The notes below the pieces were generated by a model. That model saw only the letters and a program-made list of their open reading frames with translations. It was not told the DNA's origin and searched no databases. From Rhizophagus prolifer (taxonomy: Eukaryota; Glomeromycota; Glomeromycetes; Glomerales; Glomeraceae), in contig NQWY01033933.1 of the NCBI GenBank assembly GCA_019425655.1, positions 1-64,000 of the forward strand: DNA of 64,000 bases, written 5' to 3'. The position numbers and the translations under genes are program-made. Below, piece after piece: positions 37,799 through 47,022 of this stretch (its first letter is position 1; each line of letters opens with the position of its first letter).

Positions 37799-39016
37799 AT
37801 GGAATTTAGCACTTTTTTCGAGCATGCTATGCAAAATGTAGATCTATTTTTCTTATTACTTGGTGCAGTTTTGGTTCTAGCCATGCACGCAGGTTTTGCA
37901 TTCTTGGAACTTGGTACAGTTCGCCACAAAAATCAGGTGAACGCGCTTAGTAAAATTCTGACTGACTTTGCCCTCTCTGCCATCGCCTATTTCTTTGTTG
38001 GCTACTATATCTCTTATGGTCAGCATTTCTTCCATGACGGCACAGCCCTAGCAAGTGATCATGGCTACAACCTTATGCGTTGTTTCTTTTTACTTACTTT
38101 TGCTGCGGCAATTCCTGCGATTATTTCAGGTGGTATTGCTGAACGCGCCAAAATGCGTTCACAAGCGATCGCAACGCTCGCTTTAGTTGGTCTGGTTTAT
38201 CCTTTTTTTGAAGGAATGGTCTGGAATGGTAACTACGGTCTACAAAAGTGGTTAGAAACAACCTTTGGTGCAGCTTTTCATGACTTTGCTGGTTCAGTCG
38301 TTGTCCATGCTATGGGCGGTTGGATCGCACTTGCTGCGGTTATTTTATTAGGTGCTCGTTCTGGTCGTTATAAGAAAGATGGTCGTGTAAGTGCTCACCC
38401 TCCTTCTTCAATTCCATTTTTGGCACTTGGCTCATGGATTCTAATTGTGGGCTGGTTTGGCTTTAATGTAATGAGTGCTCAACGCCTTGATGCCATTTCT
38501 GGCCTAGTCGCTATTAATTCACTCATGGCAATGGTGGGCGGAACCATTACCGCAAATGCAATTGGAAAAAATGACCCAGGTTTCTTACATAACGGCCCAC
38601 TTGCAGGTTTAGTTGCAATCTGTGCGGGTTCTGACATTGTTCACCCTATTAGTGCACTTGTGATCGGTGGTGCAGCTGGTGCAATGTTTGTGTACCTATT
38701 TACCTATACTCAAAATAAACTCAAGGTGGATGATGTACTAGGTGTATGGCCATTACATGGTGTTTGCGGCGCATTCGGTGGTATTGCCGTAGGTTTATTT
38801 GGTCAAAAGTGGCTGGGTGGTTTAGGCGGCGTATCTTTCATTTCTCAGTTGATTGGAACAGCACTCGCTATTGCCATTGCACTCGCTGGTGGCTTTATTG
38901 TTTATGGCTTACTTAAAGCGACCATTGGTATTCGTTTATCTCAAGAAGATGAGTTTAGAGGTGCAGATTTATCTATTCATAAAATCTCTGCCAACTCTGA
39001 AGAAGGTATGTTTTAA
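37799..39016 (+). CDS. amtB: Ammonium transporter (Amt family)
   Basis: This 405-residue inner-membrane channel for ammonium has eleven membrane segments and no signal peptide. Family landmarks are AFLELGTVRHKNQVN, the conserved Asp/His stretch HDFAGSVVVHAMGGW, and the second pore histidine in WPLHGVCGAFGG; together these give the twin-histidine pore. The C-terminal tail (GIRLSQEDEFRGADLSIHKI) resembles the regulatory tail contacted by GlnK. No glnK is adjacent, unlike in many proteobacteria. The symbol is given for family membership. Confidence 0.9.
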   Translation: MEFSTFFEHAMQNVDLFFLLLGAVLVLAMHAGFAFLELGTVRHKNQVNALSKILTDFALSAIAYFFVGYYISYGQHFFHDGTALASDHGYNLMRCFFLLTFAAAIPAIISGGIAERAKMRSQAIATLALVGLVYPFFEGMVWNGNYGLQKWLETTFGAAFHDFAGSVVVHAMGGWIALAAVILLGARSGRYKKDGRVSAHPPSSIPFLALGSWILIVGWFGFNVMSAQRLDAISGLVAINSLMAMVGGTITANAIGKNDPGFLHNGPLAGLVAICAGSDIVHPISALVIGGAAGAMFVYLFTYTQNKLKVDDVLGVWPLHGVCGAFGGIAVGLFGQKWLGGLGGVSFISQLIGTALAIAIALAGGFIVYGLLKATIGIRLSQEDEFRGADLSIHKISANSEEGMF

Positions 39017-39206
39017 TTCAGCGATTATGAAGCAGGATTTAAATATCCTGCTTCATACTGCGCTATATAAGTAAAACTTCTTAAATAAAAACACTAATTA
39101 TTGATTAAAAAATATTCTTTTAAGTCTTTATTTAATCAATTTAGAATATTGAAAAATATATTAATTTTAATATTATCTTAAGATTTATAGATGAAATATT
39201 AAATAG

Positions 39207-39223
39207 TTTAAGAACAATTTAAG
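39207..39223 (+). promoter_or_regulatory. PmrA box upstream of the PAP2-type gene
   Basis: TTTAAG (39207-39212), five bases, TTTAAG (39218-39223) is the classical PmrA direct repeat. A possible -10, TGTAAT, starts ten bases after it. It lies 52 bases before the phosphatase start. The same arrangement precedes pmrC, with the -10 at the same distance. Confidence 0.75.
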
Positions 39224-39275
39224 TTTTATTTTATGTAATGCCTTCAATTCACGCTTAAATTGATGTTACAACACA

Positions 39276-39974
39276 ATGAATCAACAAAAACATTTTTTTC
39301 AGCTTCAGCTTATTTTTCTTACCATCAGTTTTTTTATACTTTTATTTGTATTTCCAGTGGGTGGAAAAATTGATATGTATCTTATCCAACCTTGGATTGA
39401 TTCAACTGGTCAATTTTTTAATCGGGAAAATTGGTATCTTGAAAGACTTAATCATCAAATCGTAAAAGATATTATTACTGCGGTTTATATTATATTTTTT
39501 GGCCTCTGGCTTGCTTCATTTAAAGTAGAAAAGCTAAAAATATATCGCTGGCAATATGGTTATATGTTCTTTGTCAGTATGATCGGTAGCGGTGTTGTTG
39601 GTCTACTCAAGTCACAATCTGCTCATGCCTGCCCTTGGAATATGGTTCATCCTAACAGTTTAGGTGGCTATATTTGGGACTTCACGGCGAAACACGGACA
39701 TTGTTTCCCGGGTGGTCATGCTAGTGCTGGTTTTATCATCATGACTGGTTATTTTGTTTATCGCCTTGAACAACCTAAACGTGCTTACTTTTATTTAATT
39801 GCAGGCATTTTATTGGGTTTTATGATGGGCTGGGCACAAATGATGCGAGGAGCACATTTTCTGAGTCATAACTTATGGACTGGTTGGGTCGTTTGGGCAG
39901 TCAATATTTTATTTTATACGATTTGTATTCATCGCTTTGAGTTCGAAAAACAATTAAAACAAGAGCTTAGTTAA
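39276..39974 (+). CDS. PAP2-type membrane phosphatase/phosphotransferase next to pmrCAB
   Basis: This 232-residue inner-membrane protein of the PAP2 superfamily has about six membrane segments. The motifs are diverged: KSQSAHACPW (Cys replaces the usual Arg of KX6RP), CFPGGHASAGF, and MRGAHFLSHNLWTGW in place of SRX5HX3D. Members of this subgroup are often found beside eptA/pmrC genes and may act on lipid A or undecaprenyl diphosphate. Its stop overlaps the pmrB stop by four bases, and a PmrA box lies upstream, so it probably belongs to the PmrA regulon. The exact reaction is unknown. Confidence 0.82.
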   Translation: MNQQKHFFQLQLIFLTISFFILLFVFPVGGKIDMYLIQPWIDSTGQFFNRENWYLERLNHQIVKDIITAVYIIFFGLWLASFKVEKLKIYRWQYGYMFFVSMIGSGVVGLLKSQSAHACPWNMVHPNSLGGYIWDFTAKHGHCFPGGHASAGFIIMTGYFVYRLEQPKRAYFYLIAGILLGFMMGWAQMMRGAHFLSHNLWTGWVVWAVNILFYTICIHRFEFEKQLKQELS

Positions 39975-41311
39975 GCTCTTGTTTCATTTACATGTAGTAC
40001 TTTAGGTAACTTCACTAAAACAGAAAGACCACCAAGCTCTAAACTCTTGTCGAGACTTAAAGTTCCACCAAGTCTTTGAGTTGCACGGTCTACAATTGAT
40101 AAACCTAAACCACTTCCTACTTCCAGATGGTGGTGTACTCGATAAAAACGTTTAAGTACCTTATCGTAATTTTCAGGGTCTATACCTGCACCACTATCTT
40201 CAATTTGAATACATGCGTAGTTATCTGGGTCGGTATAAACTGAAATGTTAATAACGCCTTGATGCGGTGTGTATTTAATCGCATTATCAATTAAGTTAAA
40301 AATAATCGAATGCACAGTAGGTTCAATACTATGCATCTCAACAGGATCATTTCTCACAAAGCCTAAATCGATTTCTTTTTGCATGGCTAAATTAACTAAC
40401 TGCTCAACGCAATTTAAAGCCACATCGTTAAGCTGAAAATAGCCTGTAGGTTCAACCATACTAAGCGTTACATCTTGCTTTGCCAGTGCCAAAAGCTGTG
40501 TAACCAGATGCTGAATACGTGCCAATCCCTTGCTTAAGTTGTGCAACGACTCATGTTCAGGAAACTGACTTAGCAAAATCTTGGTTTGTAAGTTCAGTGC
40601 AGTAACAGGTGTTCGTAATTCATGAGCAGCATCTGCAATGAATTGCTTCTGTTCATTTTGTGCTTTAGAAATACGGTCGAACAGACGATTCATTTCATCA
40701 ATGGTAGGCAAAAGCTCCTGAGGATAATTATGCACCTCAATTGGTGTCAATTCCTCAGAATCTCGTTCCATTAACTCATTTTTAAAATCATCTATTGGTT
40801 TTAAACCACGACTAATAATAGCGGCCAAGGCAAATATCGCAAAAGGTAAAATAATTAAATAAGGAATGAACATGCTGCCCGCAAGCTCCCATGCGAAAGC
40901 TTCACGAACACGTTCTTGTTGACTCACCTGAATTTGATAGTCTTTTAACGGTAGAACATATGTTCGGACTACACCCTCAGCGGTTTTATGTGAATAAAAC
41001 CCAGCTTGCTCGACAGGAGGAACCAATAAGTGCAGATGATGAGATAAATTAGCCTGATCTTTATAAGCCCAGATATCTAAAAATAAATCTTCTTCGTGGT
41101 AAGTTCGATGTAAGTCAAACTTGCTACTTACTGCTTTTAAGGGGTACTCAGCCGTTCTTTCGGCTAAGTACTGCATTTGAGTATCTAAAATTTCATCGAC
41201 TTCTTGAAGTGCAACCTTATATGCACTAAAAATCAAAATACAACCTAAGATCACACTGAAGATTGAGGTGCCCCAAATCAGTCGCTTTTTTAGTGAATAA
41301 TGCACGTTCAT
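39971..41311 (-). CDS. pmrB: PmrB sensor histidine kinase
   Basis: PmrB is the inner-membrane sensor whose activation raises polymyxin resistance through PmrA. The 446-residue protein has two membrane segments (about residues 10-30 and 145-165) around a periplasmic sensor domain. A HAMP linker, the phosphoacceptor histidine in FIADAAHELRTPVTALN, and the ATPase boxes (NLIDNAIKYTP, IEDSGAGIDPENYDKV, GSGLGLSIVDRATQRLGG) follow. All motifs are intact. Compared with the A. baumannii protein as I recall it, several periplasmic residues differ, suggesting a related species. It is the last gene of pmrC-pmrA-pmrB, 19 bases after pmrA. Confidence 0.95.
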   Translation of the reverse strand: MNVHYSLKKRLIWGTSIFSVILGCILIFSAYKVALQEVDEILDTQMQYLAERTAEYPLKAVSSKFDLHRTYHEEDLFLDIWAYKDQANLSHHLHLLVPPVEQAGFYSHKTAEGVVRTYVLPLKDYQIQVSQQERVREAFAWELAGSMFIPYLIILPFAIFALAAIISRGLKPIDDFKNELMERDSEELTPIEVHNYPQELLPTIDEMNRLFDRISKAQNEQKQFIADAAHELRTPVTALNLQTKILLSQFPEHESLHNLSKGLARIQHLVTQLLALAKQDVTLSMVEPTGYFQLNDVALNCVEQLVNLAMQKEIDLGFVRNDPVEMHSIEPTVHSIIFNLIDNAIKYTPHQGVINISVYTDPDNYACIQIEDSGAGIDPENYDKVLKRFYRVHHHLEVGSGLGLSIVDRATQRLGGTLSLDKSLELGGLSVLVKLPKVLHVNETRA

Positions 41312-41330
41312 GAAGTCCCGAAATCTTAAA

Positions 41331-42005
41331 TTATGATTGACCTAAACGGTAACCCAACCCTCGGATCGTTCGAATAAAGTCTTTACCCAACTTTGCTCTT
41401 AAATGATGGACATATACTTCAATAGTGTTGCTAGTCACATCACTATCAAAATCATATAACTTATCTTCCAAATTAGCTTTCGAGAAAATTTTATTTGGAT
41501 GACTCATAAGCGGAATCAGAATTGCCCACTCGCGGTTTGATAAATCAATACGTTGCCCTTTAAATGTTGCAATATGCTGTTCAACATTTAAAACCAGATC
41601 ACCACTTTCTAAGAGTTGATCTTGGCTCGCAAGTTGAGCCTCTACCCCTGTACGGCGTAATAACGCATGAATGCGAGCGAGTAACTCATCGAACTCATAA
41701 GGCTTAATTAAATAATCATCTGCTCCCAGATTTAAACCATCAACACGGTTTTGCAACTGGTCACGCGCAGAGATAATCAAGACTGGTGTAGCTGCTCTTT
41801 GACGGATCTGCTTTAACACCTGCATACCATCCATCATTGGCAAGCCTAAGTCTAAAAGAATGAGATCAAACTTATTCTTTGCCAGTTGGGCCAAACCATC
41901 TAAACCGTTATTGACCCATTCCACCTCGAATTGATGATATTGCAGCAACGTAGTCGTTGACTCTGCAATCATAAAATCATCTTCAATCATCAAGATTTTT
42001 GTCAT
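41331..42005 (-). CDS. pmrA: PmrA response regulator
   Basis: PmrA is the OmpR-type regulator paired with PmrB; phosphorylated PmrA switches on pmrC. The 224-residue protein has a receiver domain (acidic pocket MIEDDF, phosphoacceptor Asp in ILLDLGLPMMDGM, Lys in YLIKPYEF) and a winged-helix DNA-binding domain ending VYVHHLRAKLGKDFIRTIRG. I take the ATG at 42005, giving MTKILMIEDDFMIAEST; the frame extends to 42038 but that start falls inside the pmrC end. The stop of pmrC is 14 bases upstream, so the three genes form one operon. Confidence 0.96.
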   Translation of the reverse strand: MTKILMIEDDFMIAESTTTLLQYHQFEVEWVNNGLDGLAQLAKNKFDLILLDLGLPMMDGMQVLKQIRQRAATPVLIISARDQLQNRVDGLNLGADDYLIKPYEFDELLARIHALLRRTGVEAQLASQDQLLESGDLVLNVEQHIATFKGQRIDLSNREWAILIPLMSHPNKIFSKANLEDKLYDFDSDVTSNTIEVYVHHLRAKLGKDFIRTIRGLGYRLGQS

Positions 42006-42019
42006 GTTATAGGCTCGCT

Positions 42020-43669
42020 TTAGTTTACATTGGCACAAGAGTGCAACATGTCGAGTTGAGGGTTGATGACCTGAGTTTTTACATCCAACAAACTTAACAA
42101 ACTTGGGAATAAATTATCCTGACTTAACTTTTGTTTGGTTTGTTTGTTTAAACAATTTACTTGAGCAAGATTATGTTGTTTCCAACCATCAGAGAACCAC
42201 ATAATCATTGGGATATGTGTTTGTTGGCTCGGTGCGATTGAATACGGTGAACCATGTAAATACATACCATGTTCACCAGTAGACTCACCATGATCAGATA
42301 AATACCAGAAACCTGTTTGATAATTCGATACTTCTTTTAAAGTATTAATCATTTGGTTCAATACATGGTCTGTATATACGATTGTATTATCATAAGTATT
42401 TACGAGTTCAGCTGGCGAGCAACCCTGTATCGCGTTGGTATCACAAGTTGGTTTAAATGGTTGGAACCCATCAGGTGCACGCTTGTAATATGCTGGCCCA
42501 TGGCTACCCATCTGATGTAATATAACTAAACGTGGACGCTTATCATCTTTTGGAATAGAAGCCAAATACTGTTTTAAGCTATCAACCAGAATGCCATCAA
42601 GACATTCATCATCTTTACACCACTTTTGCTTTAACTCTTCTGGAATTTGATATTGTTCAACGCGATCGCATGCACCTTTACAACCTGAGTTATTATCAAT
42701 CCAAGTCACTTGATAGCCTGCACGTTTAGCAATATCCAGTAATCCTTCGCGGTGACCCGCTAATTGCTCATCATAATCAGCACGTGACATACCAGAGAAC
42801 ATACATGGCACAGAAACTGCTGTTGCCGTACCACATGAAGTCACTTGTGAAAAGTTTAAAATATCTTGTTTAGAAAGCTCTGGATTTGTATTTTTGGCAT
42901 AACCATTAAGCGAGAAGCTTTCAGCACGTGCGGTTTCACCCACTACAAGCACCATAAGCTTAGGTAAATCTTTCTGAGTTTGTTGCACTTGATGAGCATC
43001 TTCACCATATTTCACAAGTGGAAGATTTTTCTTAGGTGCTTTTTTACGGTAATAAGACATGACCGAAGAAATGGTATTCTGAGGTGATATCATTCCTTTT
43101 AAGTCACGATGCTCTCTAAATATTGCTGCAAAATCGACATAATAAGTAAACAGCAAACCACCTACGACCGCAAATGCAAGAGCAATTGAAAGTACTTTTT
43201 TAAGTAAAAGCGGAAGTATTTTTTCTGATTTTAGTTTGACCTGAGTAATCAAAAATATAGGTAAAACAACAAAGAAAATAGTCCAGAGTGCAAAACGCAA
43301 AGAAAGTAAATCTGTAGCTTCAGAGACATCTGTTTGTACGATATTTTGAATTTGGTCAGGTGAAACAATCACGCCCAAAGTATTTACAAAATATGAGCTA
43401 AATCCACCAATAAATACCAACAAAATGGCAAAAAATTTGGCTGTCCATTTCCAGTTTAAAATTTGTAAAGCTGCATAATAGATAGCAACAACAATCACTA
43501 CGGTAGCCGCTAAAAATAAGGTTGCTTTTATACCTAAATATGGTGTTAATAAGTGAACTTTCTTATAAAAACCAATATTTAGAATTGCTCCTAACCAAAT
43601 GGCTATAATGACGTTGAACATAAACAGGGAAATCTGCTTATTTCTTAATTTAGAAAAAAAACTCAGCAT
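42020..43669 (-). CDS. pmrC: PmrC lipid A phosphoethanolamine transferase
   Basis: PmrC (EptA family) adds phosphoethanolamine from phosphatidylethanolamine to lipid A phosphates, lowering surface negative charge and polymyxin binding. The 549-residue protein has five N-terminal membrane segments, then a periplasmic alkaline-phosphatase-like domain from about residue 220. Key parts are VVGETARAESFSLNGYAKNT (metal ligand Glu), the nucleophile Thr in SQVTSCGTATAVSVPCMFSG, the metal-binding SDHGESTGEHG, HGSPYSIAP and several cysteines for disulfides. It is full length. It is the first gene of pmrCAB, with a PmrA box 50 bases upstream. Confidence 0.95.
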   Translation of the reverse strand: MLSFFSKLRNKQISLFMFNVIIAIWLGAILNIGFYKKVHLLTPYLGIKATLFLAATVVIVVAIYYAALQILNWKWTAKFFAILLVFIGGFSSYFVNTLGVIVSPDQIQNIVQTDVSEATDLLSLRFALWTIFFVVLPIFLITQVKLKSEKILPLLLKKVLSIALAFAVVGGLLFTYYVDFAAIFREHRDLKGMISPQNTISSVMSYYRKKAPKKNLPLVKYGEDAHQVQQTQKDLPKLMVLVVGETARAESFSLNGYAKNTNPELSKQDILNFSQVTSCGTATAVSVPCMFSGMSRADYDEQLAGHREGLLDIAKRAGYQVTWIDNNSGCKGACDRVEQYQIPEELKQKWCKDDECLDGILVDSLKQYLASIPKDDKRPRLVILHQMGSHGPAYYKRAPDGFQPFKPTCDTNAIQGCSPAELVNTYDNTIVYTDHVLNQMINTLKEVSNYQTGFWYLSDHGESTGEHGMYLHGSPYSIAPSQQTHIPMIMWFSDGWKQHNLAQVNCLNKQTKQKLSQDNLFPSLLSLLDVKTQVINPQLDMLHSCANVN

Positions 43670-43718
43670 CTCTGGTTACTACGACCTTTTTTATGATCTT
43701 CTAATGTAAAAATTGAAA

Positions 43719-43735
43719 CTTAAAAATGACTTAAA
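43719..43735 (-). promoter_or_regulatory. PmrA box upstream of pmrC
   Basis: On the minus strand, TTTAAG, five bases (TCATT), TTTAAG. A possible -10, TACATT, starts ten bases later. This is the expected autoregulatory site of the pmrCAB operon. Confidence 0.8.
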
Positions 43736-43797
43736 TACTAGAATGATCGGTATAAACCATTTTTAAGCGCTTAGTGTTATTTAACTCAACTACAAAT

Positions 43798-43831
43798 AAA
43801 AAGTCGAGGTTAACTAGAACCTCGACTTTTT
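43798..43831 (-). terminator. Terminator after dcaP
   Basis: Arms AAAAAGTCGAGGTT and AACCTCGACTTTTT form a 14-bp stem with a T run on either strand. It lies 21 bases past the dcaP stop. Confidence 0.92.
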
Positions 43832-43852
43832 CAGACTTAAATCTTTGAAAAA

Positions 43853-45104
43853 TTAGAAGCTATATTTAGCCATTAAACCAATACGGTTATCTTTGTAAGA
43901 CTGACCACCAAATGTATCACGCTTACCGTTGATATATTCAAGACCTAAGTCAATTGGCTTAACAGGTGAATAAATAAAGTTGATCCACGCTTGCTGAACT
44001 TTTTCATTACCAGCTGTATATGCTTTAGCATAATCCGTGCCATCATCAGCAAATTCTGCACCGTACGCTAAAGTTGAGCGTAAGTTAGGTAGAATTTTAT
44101 AAGTACCACCTACTTGTACAGCAACAAATTTATTTTGCTCGATATTGTTATTTACCAATGTATAGGCAGCGTTACTACCGTATAAATAGCTACTATCACC
44201 AACTACATATGAAACATCAGCAAATAGTTTTAGAGGATCAGAAACTTTAAAGTCTGTACCCGCAGCAATACCCCAGCCAGTTTTATTATCATCACCAATT
44301 GATGATTTATAATTTTCCACTAAAGCACGAGCTGATGCAGAACCTCTACCGTCTGCATAACCTTGAGTAATTTTAGCAGTTAATGCAGGTAAGCTATACT
44401 TGATACTATCGCCAGTTGCCGCAGAAGTGCTATCGCCTTTTTCAGCAGAAACAAACAATTGCGTAGTTGGTCCTAACTTGTAACCATAGCGTACTTGCGG
44501 TACACGTTTAGTACCACCACCAACGTTTGTCGAGAAGTCGATCATTTCTGGTGCATGGCTTGATAAGAAGTTAGATGTCGTTTGACCAAATAACCAGTCG
44601 TTATACGTTAAGTAAGCATGGCGAATACGCAATGAACCATTTGAATCTGTTGTTGAACCAGCAAAGTCAACTTCGAGTTTACCGCCCACTTTGGCATCAT
44701 TTACTGGAGCAGTAAAATCTAAACCAAGACGTGTAGTTTTAGCAGTCGCACGTAATTTATCGTGTGTTTTACCATCAGTCTTACTAACGTCAGCAAAGTC
44801 ATTATCTGCACCTTCGATAATGTAGTTAGCATCACCACGAACAAAACCATAAAGGTTTACATCGGCACCAGCTTTAGATTTAAATCCAGCTAATGGCGAA
44901 GCTGGCGCAGCAACTGGTTGTGGCTGTGCTTTAACTTCAGCTAACTGTACTAACTAATGCTTTTAATGCTTCAACCTCTTGACGAAGTTTTTGAATTTCC
45001 TCTTTTTCAGAGGTTGCCGCATTTGCCCCACTCATCATTAAAGCTGTTACTGTAATAGCTAAACTTTTAACAACAAACGATTTACGATTAAGGAATAGAT
45101 CCAT
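43853..45104 (-). pseudogene. dcaP: DcaP-type outer-membrane porin, one frame break
   Basis: DcaP porins are trimeric outer-membrane channels for dicarboxylates and other small anions. The ATG at 45104 follows AGGAG. A signal peptide (MDLFLNRKSFVVKSLAITVT, ending near ANA-A) and a short coiled coil (EKEEIQKLRQEVEALKALV) are read first. The frame then meets a stop near 44941, and VQLAEVKAQPQPVAAPASPL continues in another frame from about 44946. The beta-barrel then runs intact to the terminal KYSF, with strands such as NLYGFVRGDANYIIEGADN and LRIRHAYLTYNDWLFGQT. Total length is not a multiple of three. The break lies where Gln-rich codons are expected, so either a real indel or a sequence error is possible. 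Confidence 0.85.
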
Positions 45105-45647
45105 CAAAAACTCCTAAAAATATATTTTATGTCGCTTATCCATGCCAAGTTGATTCGTGTGACCATTGAGCACTAAAAAATCAACTCTTCTCCAAATTTG
45201 ATTGCATTAATTTTATTACCGCAATCAAAACCAATTTTAACGCTGGGTAAGATTAAAAATTCCAAATCAAAAAAATCAAAACAGCTTTTTGTTTACAGAA
45301 CTTTTACCTTGACTTCATGTTGTAACGAATCCTACACAACTCTCTTATCTTATAGAATGATTAAATCATTATTTCATTATTCTTTTTTAGACTTTAGGCT
45401 AATATACAGTCTAATTGAATATTCTTTTATCCAGATCGATTGATTCACATGATTTTTCTTGTTATCCGCATCCCTTTTCTCCATCTAGCTTCCATTTGCT
45501 ACTCAAACAAGATGGCATAATTAATAAGCCATTTGAATAGCTAAAAATATACATTTTTAAAAGAATGACTAAAATACATAACCACCATTTTTTAACATAA
45601 CTTAAGCTGATTTAAGTCTCTTTATTTCATCGACTTAATATCATTTT
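45105..45647. other. Intergenic region upstream of dcaP
   Basis: This 543-base gap is very AT-rich. It must hold the dcaP promoter on the minus strand, but I cannot pick it out with confidence. An open frame at 45198-45443 (+) has no ribosome site and a low-complexity product, so I do not call it. Two TTAAG stretches near 45600 are one base too close to form a PmrA box. No RNA gene or repeat is recognised. Confidence 0.5.
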
Positions 45648-46895
45648 TTATACAGTTTTTGTTGCTTTCCATACGTAAATAGGAATTAAAAATAGTACAG
45701 CAATAGTGACAATAGCTATCAAATAATGGAAATAACCAAGTACATCTCCAATAACACCACTCAAAGTATAAAGACCACCACTTACTGTCGCCATGACCGA
45801 AACTTGGAAAGTAAAATCAGTGCCGGCATAGTTCTTTCGACTGTAATGCATGACTAAGGTTAACATTACAACGAGTAACATAGCGGCAAAGGCATCTTCT
45901 AAAGCATTTATAGTATAGATAAGCCATGCATTTATTTTTATCTTTTGCTCGTAAGCATAAGCCAAATAAACATAGGCACCTAAACTCATGATTTTTAATA
46001 TTGAAAAACTAATTAATGTAGTTGGTCTAGAAAAGTGCTTTAACACCCAACCCGCAATAAATGCCCCCACTAAAGCAGCTACAGCGCCTAGCATAGTGAT
46101 GTAAACACCAATTTGGGTAAAACTTAATCCCATATCAACCATTAAGGGTTTGAGTAACGGCCCAGCTAAGCCATCGGCCACTTTAAAAGTGATAAGTACC
46201 ATTAACCAAGCACGCAGTTCTTTATTTTGAGAAAAATAACTCAAATAAGACTTAATTTTTGTGACTAAATTTGGCTGGCTAGGTTCATCAGTAGAATGAG
46301 AACTATGAAGAGGTTCTTTAAATAGTAAAACTGGTAGAGTATTGACGAAGACTAAAGCAGCTAGTAATAAAAATGTCGGTTGCCATGACAACCAGTCTAA
46401 ACACCATAACACCGCTCCCCCACCCACGATAAAACCAAGCCGAGAACCTACGACTTGAAAAATATTTCCCCAATGCTGCTGATCGTGTTGCAATAAATTA
46501 ACAGCTAACGCATCGGTTGCAATATCTTGTGTTGCACCCGTCAAGTTCATAAATAACAGTGCAATAAAAAATATAAATAAGTACAGCGGCTGATCTAAGG
46601 CTTGAATGGGAAAGAAAGATAAAACACAAAGTACGGCCACCGTCAAAAGCTGAGTAGGTAAGATCCAGCTTCGATAATGTCCTAAACGTGAAATCGCATG
46701 TCGATCTACCCACGGTGCCCAAAATATTTTGATTGACCAAGGCAACATGAGTAATCCAAAACCACCAATATGGGCAAGTGATACACCTTGAGCTCTTAAT
46801 ATGACAGGCAAAGCATGTGTCATAAAACCAACAGGCAAACCTTGTGCCCAATATAGGGAAAATAGCAAAAGGTAAAGATTTTGCTGTCGAAACAT
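45648..46895 (-). CDS. MFS transporter of the AmpG/RhtX-FptX type
   Basis: This is a 415-residue inner-membrane transporter with twelve membrane segments. The start (LYLLLFSLYWAQGLPVGFMT), the loop after segment 2 (LPWSIKIFWAPWVDRHAISR) and GATQDIATDALAVNLL resemble the AmpG muropeptide permease and the RhtX/FptX siderophore importers. Those two groups are hard to separate by eye. No siderophore gene or beta-lactamase gene is adjacent. The gene is complete and monocistronic, divergent from the acyltransferase gene. Confidence 0.75.
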   Translation of the reverse strand: MFRQQNLYLLLFSLYWAQGLPVGFMTHALPVILRAQGVSLAHIGGFGLLMLPWSIKIFWAPWVDRHAISRLGHYRSWILPTQLLTVAVLCVLSFFPIQALDQPLYLFIFFIALLFMNLTGATQDIATDALAVNLLQHDQQHWGNIFQVVGSRLGFIVGGGAVLWCLDWLSWQPTFLLLAALVFVNTLPVLLFKEPLHSSHSTDEPSQPNLVTKIKSYLSYFSQNKELRAWLMVLITFKVADGLAGPLLKPLMVDMGLSFTQIGVYITMLGAVAALVGAFIAGWVLKHFSRPTTLISFSILKIMSLGAYVYLAYAYEQKIKINAWLIYTINALEDAFAAMLLVVMLTLVMHYSRKNYAGTDFTFQVSVMATVSGGLYTLSGVIGDVLGYFHYLIAIVTIAVLFLIPIYVWKATKTV

Positions 46896-47022
46896 ATATA
46901 CCTACTTTTATTTGTTTGTGCGGTAATCACATGAAATACCATGCGTGGTCTTACATTTTGCCAATGAAGCACAGATTTCAAAAGATTAAGATAAAACAAA
47001 GGATGATTTAAAACTTAAAAAT

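Noticed and set aside
45198-45443. Open frame of 81 codons upstream of dcaP
   Set aside because: The product is rich in Ser, Leu, Ile and Phe as expected from random AT-rich DNA, and there is no ribosome site.
45599-45616. Possible third PmrA box (two TTAAG stretches)
   Set aside because: The half-sites are ten bases apart start to start instead of eleven, and the site is not placed before any gene start.
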